Assembly (NCBI GenBank): GCA_019633425.1
Contig: WSUB01000157.1
Span: 29,170-93,169, forward strand
From: Tulasnella sp. 424
Taxonomy: Eukaryota > Basidiomycota > Agaricomycetes > Cantharellales > Tulasnellaceae
Reading direction: 5' to 3'
Length of the DNA: 64,000 nt
The notes beneath the pieces are model-generated. The model was not told the DNA's origin. It saw only the letters and a program-made list of their open reading frames with translations, and ran no database searches. Shown here piece by piece: positions 1 through 11,964 of this stretch. Numbering within the stretch: position 1 is the stretch's first letter; each line of letters starts with the position of its first letter. Made by a program: the position numbers and the translations under genes.

Positions 1-561
1 CCAAGATACCCCTTATCTCAAGTATAAGCCAGCATTTGAGTTGATTATACAGGATATAGTTCCAAAAACAGCATAGGAATGGTGCAGGTCTCGGATCCGG
101 AGAACGGGGTCGAGTAGCAATACTAAAGTGAGCGCGGACCTTCGTACTGGCGAAACACCCATAGCCTATATTCATGTATGTGTCGTACTCCAGATCTCTG
201 TTTGATTACGTTTGCTCGTGGAATGGCCTGAGGCTCAGTGAGTCAGTTTGTGCATGCCATATAATACATTATAAATCGAATGTGTCAATAACTTACTGGT
301 CATGGCTGGATTTGGCGGCGATTTTTGATTGCTGACTACACCCTCATCGGGCTCTCTCGAGACTGTGGTGTCGAAATGACCTTCACCTCCCATGCCGATG
401 CCAGGAGCACTCATTCTGACTTCATAATCTTATATTAAATTAAACGGTTGGGACTGGTTATGGGTGGTGGTGTCGAACCCCTCGTCGGGAAGCGGAGCGG
501 AATTAGACTAAAATTGAAACCCTGTTGGCAGAGGTGTGACATGGCCCAGGTCCTCGGCGTT
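1..561. other. Gene-poor left edge
   Basis: No gene can be supported. On the minus strand a 118-base open stretch starts with ATG at 414 and ends at a good GTAAGT donor near 296. It could be a first exon, but no convincing partner exon was recognised, so it is not called. The rest is unremarkable sequence with stops in all frames. Confidence 0.4.
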
Positions 562-790
562 TTACTGATGAACATGTACAATGCGAGAAGGAGGGTTCCT
601 GAGCCTAGGGGCGAATAGGCGGTTCATAAACAGAACGGCAAGAAGGTGACATTTCTGGAGGCCTGTCACCAATTTCGATGCTTCAGCGATGCCGCCATCT
701 TTGACGAAAGGCCGGAACCAAGACATCCAAACTAAAGGGACTCCCAAATTCCAAATGTTTTCATTACATGGACTCTACTTTAAGGAGAAC
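562..790 (-). pseudogene. Probable relic of a small dsRBD protein gene
   Basis: The minus-strand frame reads NENIWNLGVPLVWMSWFRP. This lines up with the central strand of the three better copies in this region (EGPPHQLVWNCWIQ at 1.5 kb, EGPVGFPNWHSWFR at 3.5 kb and EGPPHAKMWTCWIN at 7.6 kb). The first helix upstream is interrupted by stop codons. The phase-1 splice donor that follows this strand in the other copies is not present, and no second-exon helix was found downstream. I read it as a decayed fourth member of the family. The similarity is short, so chance resemblance cannot be excluded. Confidence 0.35.
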
Positions 791-1291
791 ATCTCAGAGT
801 CATGGCGTGAATGACTACCGGGAAAGGAGCTATCTCAGCTCAAGCACAGGGCTAACGGCATTCTTTGCCACGGTTACCATAGCTCAAAACGAATAGGATA
901 CCTTCCACGAAACTATTAGCGCGTTTCCTGTGAAATGATACGCCATCCCCATTTACCAATTATTTCGAATCATTAATGGGGACTAATAATAAAGACGTTG
1001 GAAGTCCCGTCGAAAGAGTCTGCGCTCTCGGCCCCCGAAATATCAGCTGGGGAGAGCGAGAAAGATCTATCACTAGCCGTTGACTTACTCTTTCATTTAA
1101 TCCCTGATATTGTCTAAAATCTCTTAGTTTATTGGGTCCTGCTCGTTCACGTTGTTACACTCAGTGATGTTAACAATGCACTAATCGATCTTAGCTGATC
1201 CCGGCCGTTGATAGACTGCAACTACGTACTATGCTAAGACAGGACTAAGCCCTAGAAGGAACCTCAACAAACTCAAAGAATTAATACCTAA

Positions 1292-1670
1292 TTAAGCTCC
1301 CCCATTGGGCTGCACCGCTTCAACATCGTCTGAGCCGGGTTTAAAGTAACCAATGGTGTATAGGATATTCCTCGCCACCACTGCTCGAGCTCCCCCCCTG
1401 GTGGCTGCCTCTCCCCAAAAGGGCTGTGGATCTAGCTCTCGGAGGGGTGGCGAAACAGACTTGACTACGAAGATTCAACAATTGAATCAGGTTAGGCACT
1501 CTGGTCCTGGGCTTATGATGCTGCTTACGCTGAATCCAACAATTCCAAACAAGCTGATGTGGGGGGCCTTCAGACGTGATATTTTCGTCGTAATCAAGAC
1601 GGCGTTTCTGCTTGAGATTATGGAGGATGCTAACGTAATCTGCGCGGACAATGTTTGAAGGGGCGATCAT
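1292..1670 (-). CDS. Small stand-alone dsRNA-binding domain protein (copy 2)
   Basis: Two exons, 1670-1529 and 1464-1292, joined across a 64-bp GT-AG intron in phase 1, give 104 aa. The protein is little more than one double-stranded-RNA-binding domain. Helix 1 is DYVSILHNLKQ. The strand region is LDYDENITSEGPPHQLVWNCW, with the Gly-Pro-Pro-His turn typical of dsRBDs. Helix 2 is TRGGARAVVARNILYTIGYF, where the family normally has the RNA-contacting Lys-Lys-x-Ala-Lys. The splice is supported because two more loci in the window have the same intron position and phase. It has no signal peptide or membrane segment, so it is probably cytosolic or nuclear. Which RNA it binds is unknown. dsRBD assignment rests on pattern recognition alone. 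Confidence 0.72.
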
Positions 1671-3277
1671 GATCCTAGAGCGAAAGTCTCACCTGCCATC
1701 CCAATACAATGTTCAATAATCAGAGATTTGAAGTGCTGAAGATTATAGAGTGATGTAGTATTCAATTGGTGATAGAGGCCCTGTTCTTGGAGCCCCATTT
1801 CAACTGCCACTCTTATACATACATTGCACAGGCGCCAGGCGCCATAGAGGCAATTCCTACGTCCAAATAAGAGCATTCATGGTCTCAAAGGGCATAAAAT
1901 TGGGCAATCAGGCGTGCCCGATTTCGGCCTGAACGAGTGGCCGTCATTACCAATCAGCCATTGCCAAACGGGGCTTGGTGCCTTTCTGAACAGGAAAAGC
2001 GGCGGCTAAGCTCTTAATTCAGAATTTTAAAAGAAGCTTGTTGCAGCACGATCCCACTTGGTAGAAGGACTTCCTTGACACTTCCGGCGGAACGCGCGGC
2101 AATGATTTTCTAAAGGCTCATACTCCCGGAATGGGTCTATGTCGGGTTTTCTGCATTATCAAAAAGATGCGTCGGAGAATTAATATCTACTGTGAGTCAC
2201 CATAGCGGCTTTGGGGTGGCAGATTACCAGACATATCCTGTCGACATCAGCCAAAGTGCTGTCAATTAGTTCCAAAATACACTTCTACAAATAAAACATA
2301 TAATGTATTTGAAGGTTAAATCTAAGAGTCTTTGGTGCGCTTTCAGGGACTGAATTTGGAGCACGACGCTATCAGTCCTTTCATCGAGCGTCTTGCACAA
2401 GACCGGCGGTAATTCCTCCGGATTAGCACCTTCCCTTGGGTTATTCTACAAGGGCACGATCTCAGTAGCTGGATGAGTGTGCTTGGAGGGAGGCTTATTA
2501 ACTTCTTTCGCTCTGCTTCCTGGATATTACCCACCGATACGGTCCACGCCTGATCGGGCGAAGTCTGGGGGAGCATGAGGCTCTGCACCTTCTGCCGCGA
2601 CTTTCGATTTCGATGGAAGGTTGTTTAATACTTAATCTGGATACTATCCCAGTTTAAACCTCTCTGGACCGTCCCTTGGCGTAATTGGGGCCGTACGCGA
2701 GAGTCTCGCTCTGAGAAAGCCGGATGACTGCACCGCAAAACCTTGCGGTGAAGTCCGGTATCGACTCATTACCAGCCATACCGGTATTGGCTCTGAATTT
2801 TTAGCTGAGAGTATTCGACTGGGAAAGTACATGTGTGCGAGTAATTGCGACTACAGCTGAATCGGCTCGGCTCGACGTGAAATGACCAACGGAACCAAAG
2901 TAGCGATACCCTTCCCATGATTGGTGATTATTCGAACTCGGAGGCCACAATACGAGATGATTCGAACCTGGATCTGTTGCTGTTTTCTAGGCAGCTGTGG
3001 GTGCTATTGAGACTCCTCTAAAACCTCGATCCTAACCAGCGGATGTGGTTGCAGTCCACCTAACACACGTTTTACCTAAATCAAGCCTCACTTACTGAGA
3101 ATCAGGCTTTCCATGAGGGGGGAAAACAGTCTTTATAATATGGGTTATTATTTGTGATGAAGACTAGTATGTCATTTGACCTGGCTACTGTTATCTCATG
3201 TTTGCACAAAGACAGGTCTTTGAAAGAAGTCCGTATAAATGAAACGGCTTTATGTGGATTAGCCCTCTTTGACCCTC
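1671..3277. other. Spacer between dsRBD genes
   Basis: No gene is supported. A minus-strand frame at about 2.60-2.51 kb reads QTSPDQAWTVSVG and then meets a GTAATA donor. This loosely recalls the central strand of a dsRBD, but the first and second helices are not recognisable. Otherwise I see nothing. Confidence 0.4.
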
Positions 3278-3687
3278 CTAGCTAAATGCTGGGAGTCCTT
3301 CTTGGGGCTGATCGTTTGAACCCTTTTCGAAGTATCCCACATCGTACAAAAGGCGTTTCGCAGCACCGTTCCTCGCGGCCGTTCGAGTTCCGGCGCCGTA
3401 CAAATACCATTCGCCAACGCTTTCCGTGTTCAAAATAGGGCTGTTGACTGTGTCGACTAGAATCATGAAAACAGAGTTATGGGCGAGCCTGAGTATCGGG
3501 ATTAAATGATCACCAGGTCATTCAACGTACCACGGAACCAGCTGTGCCAATTAGGGAATCCAACCGGACCTTCGAGAAACGCTGCGGGTTGTTCAGTGTA
3601 GGTGATAAACCCGGCCTGCTGCAGGTTATGGAGAATATTGACGTATTCTGATGGGAAACATTTAGCGGTCTCCCACCGTCGAGACAT
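3278..3687 (-). CDS. Small stand-alone dsRNA-binding domain protein (copy 3)
   Basis: Exons 3687-3531 and 3456-3278 are joined by a 74-bp intron in phase 1 (GTACGT donor, TTCTAG acceptor) and give 111 aa. Helix 1 is EYVNILHNLQQ, followed by FITYTEQ, EGPVGFPNWHSWFR, and a second helix TRTAARNGAAKRLLYDVGYF. Compared with copies 2 and 4 it has about five more N-terminal residues, and the turn reads Gly-Pro-Val rather than Gly-Pro-Pro-His. The Thr-Arg start of helix 2 and the Gly-Tyr-Phe end are conserved. An alternative upstream ATG at 3710 is in another frame. Sequence divergence from copy 2 is high while the intron is retained, so this is an old duplication still under constraint or only recently lost. 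Confidence 0.68.
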
Positions 3688-5465
3688 TCTAGATACTCGC
3701 CTGTGTTCATTGCAAAGAAAGTCTTCGGGAGAGTTGAGACACTACTGAGGGACTAGAGATGCCGGATTTGTTCTTTACTCATCATGATTTATATCAACCC
3801 GGTATATAAAAGCGCTAGAGAGCGTCTTCATTGGCCACCATTCACCAGCGCCCTCACGGCGCCAGGTGTGAATGGAGGGATGCTGCCGCCGACTTTGAAT
3901 TTGATGTTCAGCATGAATTTAGCAAGCGCCGAGAGTAGTGGATTAGTTTCAAATTCATTCTAAGCTTAGGAGACTTGGCCAGTAATCTAGAATCGGCGGA
4001 CGTCGGATTCCGAGAGAAGTCTTCGAGGATTGTGGACTCCCCAGAAGAGCGCTTCCCATTCAGCCGACTCGCACCGAGACTATAGAGTCCAATCCGGCGT
4101 TAATTTAATCCAAGTATTAAGCGTTGGTATTATAAACGTATTCATTAATAGTGAGGGCTTGCTGCTCTGGCGACGTTGGACCCGGTGACCTAGTATACTG
4201 CCGTATCAGGGTAATCTAACTGTACACGGCGGTCATTTCATATATTATTGCGGCTGTTATCAATTGTTGTGGGATATTCGTGTCTCGGTAAGGGGGGCGA
4301 ATAAACTGCGGAGAACGTTGCTTTATTCGTTAGTCGTTGATCTGTCTCCCTAACAGGAGAAATCATTAAAATTGCATTATTAGAATACATTCTTTTACTC
4401 CCAGGCTCACATTAAAGCCTCATGGTCTTGCGCTTTGTGGGCATTACCCGCTAATATCATCATCCCGCACGGGAGCCAGGGCGTTAAGTGGCTGTGCGTG
4501 CATGTTCCATAGAAGTTCTGTAAATACCCTTGCAAACCTCTGCATTGGTTTGATTCCGCATCCCAAGGGACTTAAGGAGAGGCATAAGCTCGCCCATATG
4601 TTGTTTCCGGACTCCCGGCGGGAGGTGCTTGACGAACCCAGTTGCTCCAGGGCAACGGTTTAGATTAAATGATAGACTTACTGTTGCATTTTTGAAAGAT
4701 GAAGTCTAACAGTGTCCTAAAGAGTAGGCGCGTGAAAAGGGAGCGGCAGACTCTAGGCCTCAGCTCTCCGCGTTCCATTTGCCGCCATGAGGCTCCGCAA
4801 TGCGGTCATGGTGTGTAGCAGGAGATGAAACGGGAATAAACACATAGTTTGCATAAGGAAGTAACTTCTAGAACAAGAAATCGAAACTCTAGTTGGGAAG
4901 TTTCGTCGGTCGTCACCTATGGTGTCGTGCCTGGTTTCTCCGAAGCAAACTCTACGTTTCTCGCGCCACGTGCATCTCTCGCATGCCGGGAGTGATCTGC
5001 CGAATAGTTCGGTTCCAAGCCGTTCGTGACTAGAAGATGGGCAGCTTGAATAATCATGATTAAGGTAGATAGAACGCTGCGGGAGCGAAAATGCGGTACC
5101 AAGCCACAGGCGCTTTTTATATCTCTAGGGCTTATATATGGTGTGGCGCGGCTGCGTCAGCAAGCTGTCTTCGAGTTCGTGGTCATCCCTGCTGTGTTAT
5201 CTTTCAGCTTGCGGGGAAGGCGTGCTTGCTACCTGGAAATATTTGAGTAGACGCTGCATGTATGGGGATATAGGGGGGCTTCGTGCGCGTTTTATCGCTT
5301 TCGCCTTGGCACATGAACTCGCGCTCTCACGTGCAGCGCCGAGCACGTGAACATCGGCGCAGAATATTCCAAAACACATACACCTTTCACTAAACCCGGA
5401 CTCATAGCACATTAAACCCCACTCATAGTACACTAATTCCAAGGCAACCCAAACACACAGCTCTT
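3688..5465. other. Spacer, no gene recognised
   Basis: About 1.8 kb with frequent stops in all frames. Short open frames near 5.06-5.35 kb have no splice partner or recognisable motif. The right end is the 3' flank of the PIH1 gene. Confidence 0.5.
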
Positions 5466-6824
5466 TCACTTATTCCACGGTACCTTGACGACAACAACCC
5501 CTTTATCGACCCTCCACTCCGCGACGGCTTTATCGGGATCGAGACCTTTTCCACCCTCGACTCCCTTTCCGCTTGTCGTATCCTCGACAAGCTTCCCTTT
5601 AACGGCGCTTAGCTTTCCCGTCACCGAGTTCAGCCTGAGATCTAGTTCGTAAGCATGTGGAAGGGTGAAGATGAGTCGATGAGGTTCGACGTCAAGGGCA
5701 GGAGAAGATTGTGGAGAGGAAAAAGACGCCTTTTTCTACGGACCAGCAAGCGATAGGAGGTGTTTTAGTTAGTTGAATGGCGATAAAGTGAATAGGGCGT
5801 ACAAGTTTCGGGGCGATTATGACGACAACGATGCCGGTGTTATCCACCTCCGCTGACCATTTGGGTTGCTCGGGCGTAGCGGCAGCAGGAATAACCTCAG
5901 CCTGAGAAGAAGATTTAAGAATTCCTTTGGGAGTGGTCATCCGCGGAGTGGAAGGTGCATCGGGCGACGAAATTTCCTGAATGAGCGGTTTCGGAGCCGG
6001 CAGAGCAGTGGGGATTGAGACAGTTCTCGGCTCAAGAGCGCCTTTGGAAGCAATATTCGGTGTTGCGATTTCTACACGATTCGAAATAGGGGGACAAATT
6101 AGCGCCAATAGTAAGCGCTCGTTCACGAAGAAGTGATGTAATCGAGCCCTTTACCTCGACTGAGAGTGAGTCCAGACTTGTCTTCCACTCGCTCGAGAGC
6201 GATCTCTGAATGAACGCCACGAAATTAGTGAGCTAGCGAGAACAGAAAGAGGAGAAATAGTGCACCCGTAAGGAATGTACGGAACTCAAAGTCCTTCGTA
6301 GCTCGACTTTTTAACTTGCTGTTGAAGACGCAATCAAACACCAATGACGGCTTTCCAGCTGTGGGTTGCAAGGGTTAGGCCTCCTCGAGTCATTGAAAAA
6401 CGCTAGAATACCAAATACCTTTATCTGTCGCAGTTCTTCCATCACTAACAACCACGGGAATAAAGTACATCCCTTCATCCAGATCAGCACCCGTCATTGC
6501 TTTCCGAATTTCGTCCTCGTTTCGCTCGGGTGGTGGGGGTACTTGGGGTTCCCAGCAGATATTCAGAAATACTTTGAATCCTTTCTGAACTGCAATTGTC
6601 TCAGGCACAGGTTGCGGGGTCGATGAGGAGGCCGAAGAGGATATTGATGGAGTCCCGAGTGGAGTCGTGTATGTCCCATTGAGCGTGCTGGTTGTCTTGA
6701 TCACAAAACCAGGCTTCGGCGTGAGGGTGACGCGTCGAGTCCTTGTTGACTTTTGGATGAGCTCCTTGCTGGGTTCATGAAACGAAGTAAAGCACGCACG
6801 AGTTGGATGTGGTTGCCATTTCAC
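5466..6824 (-). CDS. PIH1: PIH1/Nop17-type R2TP co-chaperone subunit
   Basis: Five exons: 6824-6419, 6358-6266, 6205-6155, 6071-5803 and 5735-5466, all with GT-AG introns of 60-83 bp and consistent phases. The N-terminal half is a PIH1 domain: TPKPGFVIKT, then KVFLNICWEPQVPPPP, AGKPSLVFDCVFN, DFEFRTFL and RVEDKSGLTLSR. A proline/serine linker (ASKGALEPRTVSIPTALPAP and on) leads to a C-terminal CS-like domain (PKWSAEVDNTGIVVVIIAP to VVVVKVPWNK). PIH1 works with Tah1 and the Rvb AAA+ ATPases in R2TP, assembling snoRNP, PIKK and polymerase complexes with Hsp90, in cytosol and nucleus. The start is uncertain: the frame is open upstream of the TPKPGF motif to an ATG at 6824, but a short extra 5' exon is possible. 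The gene appears intact. Confidence 0.9.
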
Positions 6825-7559
6825 TCAAACGGTATTGGTTGTATCATGAACAGATCTAGAGTTGGAGCCAAGTTGACCGTAACAAGAAAATGACGAGCGC
6901 GGAGTAGACAAACTCGTGTTATGTTTGGTACGCGCGACAACGAACGGGCCGGGTCCCCGGATCCGGAGACAAGAAGCGGAACTTCCGAATAGAAAGATAA
7001 AGCGGAATACAAATCCTCGCCTTTCGTATAAAGGGATTGAACAGAGTGGGCTTTTGATTATACTGTCACGTCTACGTTCGAAAGTTTGGAAGAAGGATGA
7101 ACCCAACCGCGGCTTGGATCAAAGCAGGAAGGAAATATGACCCAGAGGCATACAAAGAATCAGACGCGGCTGAGCGGGACGAGTATGAATTATGAAGAGA
7201 AACTACGTACTTCACCGCATGCCGAGACTCGGAATACAGATCAACATCTATGAAACTTAGGTGGTAACACAAGGTGGATTATGTCACTTGAGATATACTA
7301 GTTAATGATCGGAGAACTGGACTATATACTACTCGTCGAGCTGGACTAGAGCTATGTCGGCAAGAGGCGGACTTACCCGGTTCCGTGCACAAGAGGTGAG
7401 GAATTCGCGAGGAAGACCAACCCTATCTGAACCACATCTGCAACGACCTCCAGCAGTCAGTAAATACCGCTCCACCGATGATAAACCTCCAGACCTCTAC
7501 GATACTTTGATAGTCGTTACTTTATGCGGATGGCGACAGGTGGAAGCCTTTTCCTTCCG
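6825..7559. other. Spacer between PIH1 and dsRBD copy 4
   Basis: The two flanking genes are divergent, so this should hold both promoters. No clear TATA box or gene was recognised. Short open frames on both strands (for example 6916-7140 plus) lack motifs. Confidence 0.45.
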
Positions 7560-7960
7560 ATGAATCTCGTCCTGACGTCGACTGTGGCAGAATATCTCAT
7601 GGTATTGCATAACCTCAGGCAATCACACATTATATCTTACACTGAGGAGACAAACGTCGAGGGCCCTCCGCATGCCAAGATGTGGACATGTTGGATTAAC
7701 GGTACGGCAACCTGGCCCTCTCGATTTCATGATAGGCGGATTCTCACCAATAGTGGAACGCAATAGTCTCTCAAGTCTCTCCGCATTTTTCAGTTAGCGA
7801 AAGTGAGGCTGGTGGGCAACTATTTTGGAATACTTCTAGTACCAGGGGCGAAGCCCGACGCGCTGTTGCAAGGAACATCCTTTACGCCATTGGATACTAT
7901 GAGCCCAACGGAGATGACATTCTCACCCCCGGCGCTCTGGCTATCATCCAAGGAAACTAG
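7560..7960 (+). CDS. Small stand-alone dsRNA-binding domain protein (copy 4)
   Basis: Exons 7560-7701 and 7794-7960 are joined by a 92-bp intron in phase 1 (GTACGG donor, TTTTCAG acceptor) and give 102 aa. The first exon is 142 bases, the same length as in copy 2. The dsRBD parts are helix 1 AEYLMVLHNLRQ, strand region ISYTEETNVEGPPHAKMWTCW, then helix 2 TRGEARRAVARNILYAIGYY, which fits the family pattern Ser/Thr-Lys/Arg-x-x-Ala-Lys/Arg. It is the only copy on the plus strand. No signal peptide, membrane segment or second domain is present. It is not a fragment of Dicer or ADAR, because both ends are defined by an ATG and a stop close to the domain. Confidence 0.72.
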
Positions 7961-8422
7961 CGAGAACATTCCAGCAGGAACTGGGATGAAGACTGCATCA
8001 GTCTTGATCGTCGGGTTAGCCACATCTGATTGTAGTATCGTACTTTGAAGTCCGTACGGATATGAGTCGACCTCATGGAATCATCATTCACATCCGTCGA
8101 TAAAAAAGCGAATTATTCTTTTGATTGGATAACGTTCAGCCGCTCGGATGCTACCGGCGGACTGGGAGGTGGGTTTCTACTAGAGTGACCGTTCACTATC
8201 AAAGCCGCCCCGCATACATATCTTATGCGCCGTTTACTCATCGTTTGCATCCTGTCGGCGCTTAGCATAGCATGAGATAAAAAATATATTGCCACTCCAG
8301 ATGTATGTGAACGGAGCTCCGAAGTGAGCGGTCCAATTTCGAACGTTGTTTCCGGCCACCTTCCTTTCGCATTTGAAGAGAGGACAGAGATAGGCCGTCA
8401 AGCTTGATACATCTTAGATAAT
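7961..8422. other. Spacer 3' of AA9 gene A
   Basis: No gene seen. It contains the converging 3' flanks of dsRBD copy 4 and AA9 gene A. Confidence 0.5.
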
Positions 8423-9683
8423 CTAGCACGTCCATTTGGCAGGACCGGCTATGGTGGATGTATGTGGTTAGTCAGTGGTTCTCGACGGTCACAGCGCAAC
8501 TGAAGCTTACGGGCAGTGTATCCAGTGTAATTCGAGGGGACGCTGTAGATATCTATTAAGGAGGATAGGTTAGAGTTAATACCCTGGGACTCTCTCCGAG
8601 AACCTACTGAGTAGGATGCCTGGCTCGTATCCAGTATATGCACCAGGGAAGGATGTCAGAGGTTTAGGGGTTCCACTCCCGCCTCCGGTGACCTAGGGCA
8701 GAGAGGTTGAGTATGAATGCGTAGACTTAGGGCAAGCGCAAACTTACATTAATTTGACCGCAAGCAATGTACAACTAAAATATAATCATGATCAGCATCC
8801 CAGCCAGTGATAAGATATGTAAGTAAAAGGGAAATTTTCTCTACCTGAGCACCAGCAAAAACCGAGGCAGCATGCAAAGCAATGTGTTCGATTCTGACGA
8901 GATATTCCCCTGTAAAAAGAAGAGACTTTTAGTCGGTGCATGGGCTTTTGAGAGGACTGGAACCAAGATACCCGATGGCAAGCATGTCGGAATGGTGAAG
9001 GTGAAAGTCTGTACGTTCCTAGTTGCACGGTTCCGCGTCAGTCTGGAAGTCCCAGACCGGGGCAGAGCTTGAAAGAAAAAGGGGCTTACTCCGACGGCCA
9101 AGTGAAACCAGCGGCCTTGGTCCAAGTAGGGACCCATTCGGCGACTTTGAACCAAACCGCACCCGAGCCAGCAGACTCGGTGTTGGCAGTTGGAGTGGCC
9201 TTGGCCATATAGATGTCAAGGTACTACACGCATACAGTCCCTCTTGTTAGCAAGGTGCATGAGTACGACCTCACTAGGTACTTACTCCAGGGTGATAGAG
9301 AGCCTGATCAGCCTGGAAGCCGATGGTTGTTCCTGCCGCAACGGTGTAGGTCGAGGTACTAGAAGCCGTTGAATTTTCGTAACATTTCATCGAGGAACTT
9401 GTGACATCCGTGACCTGGACCGAGCAAGATTAGCGTCTCTAGGGCTCACGAGCCCTAATGCACTCACTGGTCCACGAGAATAGTGGTTATCCGTCATACG
9501 GACATATTGATAGTCGGCTGTCACGGTGCTGCCCACAATCAAGTCGGGAAAGGTATCTGAGAAGAAAGCGCGAACACCTTGGTTCAGCTTGACTGCAAAG
9601 CCAAACCACTAGTAAATCTTACAGTGAGAGTTTACAAGCTGCGAAGCGAACGCGAGGATTGCTGCGGAGATAGTGAACTTCAT
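8423..9683 (-). CDS. AA9 lytic polysaccharide monooxygenase, gene A
   Basis: A ten-exon gene on the minus strand, start ATG at 9683, stop TAG at 8425-8423. The signal peptide [19 protein letters not shown] is followed by the mature N-terminal histidine in HYTFPDLIVGS, the first ligand of the copper histidine brace. The second histidine lies in [14 protein letters not shown], and the axial Gln-x-Tyr pair is AQLY at an exon junction before IACGQI. The C-terminus is YTGYTAPGPAKWTC. AA9 enzymes are secreted and cleave cellulose or glucans with O2 or H2O2 as co-substrate. There is no CBM1. The exon layout is the same as in genes B-D, and genes A, B and C are close relatives. All splice signals read as GT-AG and no lesion was found. 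Confidence 0.88.
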
Positions 9684-10672
9684 TTCTGGACGTTTTCCGG
9701 GAGAAATCAGTTGAGAGCAAGGAAAAGGCTTGGGTATCGCACACACCACTTATCAAGGCGACACATCCAGGCCCTTATATGTCAAAGCGACCGGCCCGAT
9801 TTAGCAACAGCCCCATTGACATCTCTTCCACACGGCGAAAGTGGATCAGCCATATCCTTTCGAGCGGGATATTGTGTCAATGACACGCCTCCTAGTAGGC
9901 TGGTACGAAGATGACTGACGGCCAGTGTGACTGCGGATACGGCGAAAGCAGCAGGAGAAAACTTGGGCGAAGTCACCGAAGGTCGTCGTAAGGAAGTAAG
10001 CTGGCGAGGTTCGCCGAACATGCTCCGGTGTTCGTCTGCTGTGTTGCGCCATATCCGCGGAATAGGACCAATAGCGGAGAAAGGGTTGACGGGCCGAGCA
10101 AAAGGGCGAAGCGACCGAGTTCTGGCGTTGACACGAAGAGAAGTGAGGTGCCATCGTTCCAGTGGGCCCTTAACCAGAAACGGGCAACGACAGGAGAGTT
10201 CGAACCATTTTCAGTGCGTCATGTGTCGCACATCAACCATCAAGAGCAACCACGCTCTAGCTAAGAGCGGTACAATTCGGAACGTGCCCACGATTAGTTT
10301 GGCTCTAGGCAGATTTCAAGCGGTGTAGCACGTCTATTTGCCACTAGGACCAATCATCAACAAGCCCTGCCGGTGGAGGAGATCAATTTAGTGAGATGAG
10401 AGTGGTGCTTACAATCACGTAGTGGAATAAGAAGGCCCGCGTTAAAGACGTGAGGCTCCTTCCGACTCTCGGAGCAAATGACTTCATGGGGGTGGCGAGT
10501 TCCTAACCAACATACGCACCGCGTCTAAGTCCTCAAGATAGCAACAAAGCAAAATCAAAATATATTGCTGCTCTACGTGCACGTGAATGGGACTGTGAAA
10601 TGAGCAGTTTACTTTCGAACTTGGCTTTCCGTTGAGATACTAGGAGGTCGAGCTCAACAGATTTCAGGGAAT
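9684..10672. other. AA9 A promoter block and decayed AA9 3' end
   Basis: The first ~470 bases are the upstream region of gene A and are related to the regions upstream of B and C (shared stretches such as GGCGAAAGTGGATCA). A TATA-like CATATAAGGG on the minus strand lies near 9.77-9.78 kb. Around 10,326-10,450 the sequence resembles the last exon of AA9 genes with its flanking intron and a preceding GTAAG donor, but without an open frame. It looks like the remains of another copy. Confidence 0.45.
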
Positions 10673-11964
10673 TTAGCACGTGAATTTGGCAGGACCGGCT
10701 ACAGTCAAAACGTAAATGGTTAGATAGTAGTTTCCGCAACGGTCGCACTGCGATTAGAACCTACGGGTAGTATATCCGGTATAGGTGGCAGGGACGTTGT
10801 AGATGTCTACCGACGGAGAGAAGTCAGGTCTGGTATACCAGGGGACTCTCTCAGCCTACTTACTAATGAGGATACCCGGCTCGTTACCAGTATATGCACC
10901 GGGGAAGGCCACCAGGGGTCCGGGATTGGCGCTTCCTCCGCCAGTGACCTAGGGCAGGGATGGTAACCATTCAGCTGCTGTAAAACGTTCAAACGACAAG
11001 GCACGTACGTTGATCTGACCGCAAGCAATGTACAGCTAGCACGAAACAACCGCCATCAGTGTCCCAGTCGGGTCGGTGATACAATAATCAATGCAGGATT
11101 TACCTGAGCACCGCCAAAGGTCGAAGCAACATGCAGAGCAATCTGTTCAATGCGGACGAGGTACTGTCCTGTGTGAAATGAACGGGGTTTTAGGTCAGCC
11201 GGCTGCTATGCGAGGTTGGGTCGGAACTTAAGTACCCGATGGTATGCATTTCGGGATCGTGAAGGTGAAAGTCTGCAGGTTCCTAATAGCCCCGAATCGC
11301 GCATTAGCCGGGGCGGGGAAACAGCAGCGCGAGAAAAGGACCCTTCTATGAAGAGGCCACTTACTCCGATGGCCAAGTGAATCCTGCGGCCTTGGTCCAA
11401 GTAGGAACCCATTCGGCGACTTTGAACCAAACCGCTCCGGATCCAGCAGATTCGGTGTTGGCGGTTGGATTAGCCTTAGCCATGTAAATATCAAGGTACT
11501 ACACGCATTTAAGATTCACATGAGTACCGGGAAAGGGACGATGCGATGTCGAGTATGTCACTTACTCCTGGGTGATAGACGGCTTGGTCAGCCTTGAAGC
11601 CGATCGTCGATCCGGCAGCGACAGTGTAGGTCGAAGTGTTAGAGGCAGTGTTGCTTTCATAGCATTTCATCGAAGGACTTGTAACATCCGTGACCTGTGA
11701 GCACAACGTCAGCACGTGGTTGGTCCCCCGAGCCCGAAAGCGCGCGTACCGGGGCTTGAGAATAGTGGTTATCCGTCATACGGACATACTGCCAGTCAGC
11801 TGTCACCGTGCTTCCAACGACGAGGTCGGGGAAAGTATCTGAACACAATGCAAGACCCGTGTCAGCATGACTATATAGCAAAAGCCTAGTAGAGTAGACT
11901 TACAGTGAGAGCTGACGAGCTGAGAAGCGAATGCGAGGATAGCTGCGGTGATCGTGAGCTTCAT
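10673..11964 (-). CDS. AA9 lytic polysaccharide monooxygenase, gene B
   Basis: Ten exons, from ATG at 11964 to TAA at 10675-10673; the exon lengths sum to 705 bases, 234 aa. The signal peptide [19 protein letters not shown] precedes His1 of [11 protein letters not shown]. The second copper histidine is in [14 protein letters not shown], and the Gln-x-Tyr pair is AQLYIACGQ, split by intron 6. Further family motifs are [46 protein letters not shown] and YTTPGPAKFTC. The last exon codes for only nine codons, so gene finders may miss it. No CBM1 is present. An AATATAAAAAGG TATA box lies about 95 bases upstream of the start codon. All ligands are present, so an active enzyme is expected. Confidence 0.9.
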
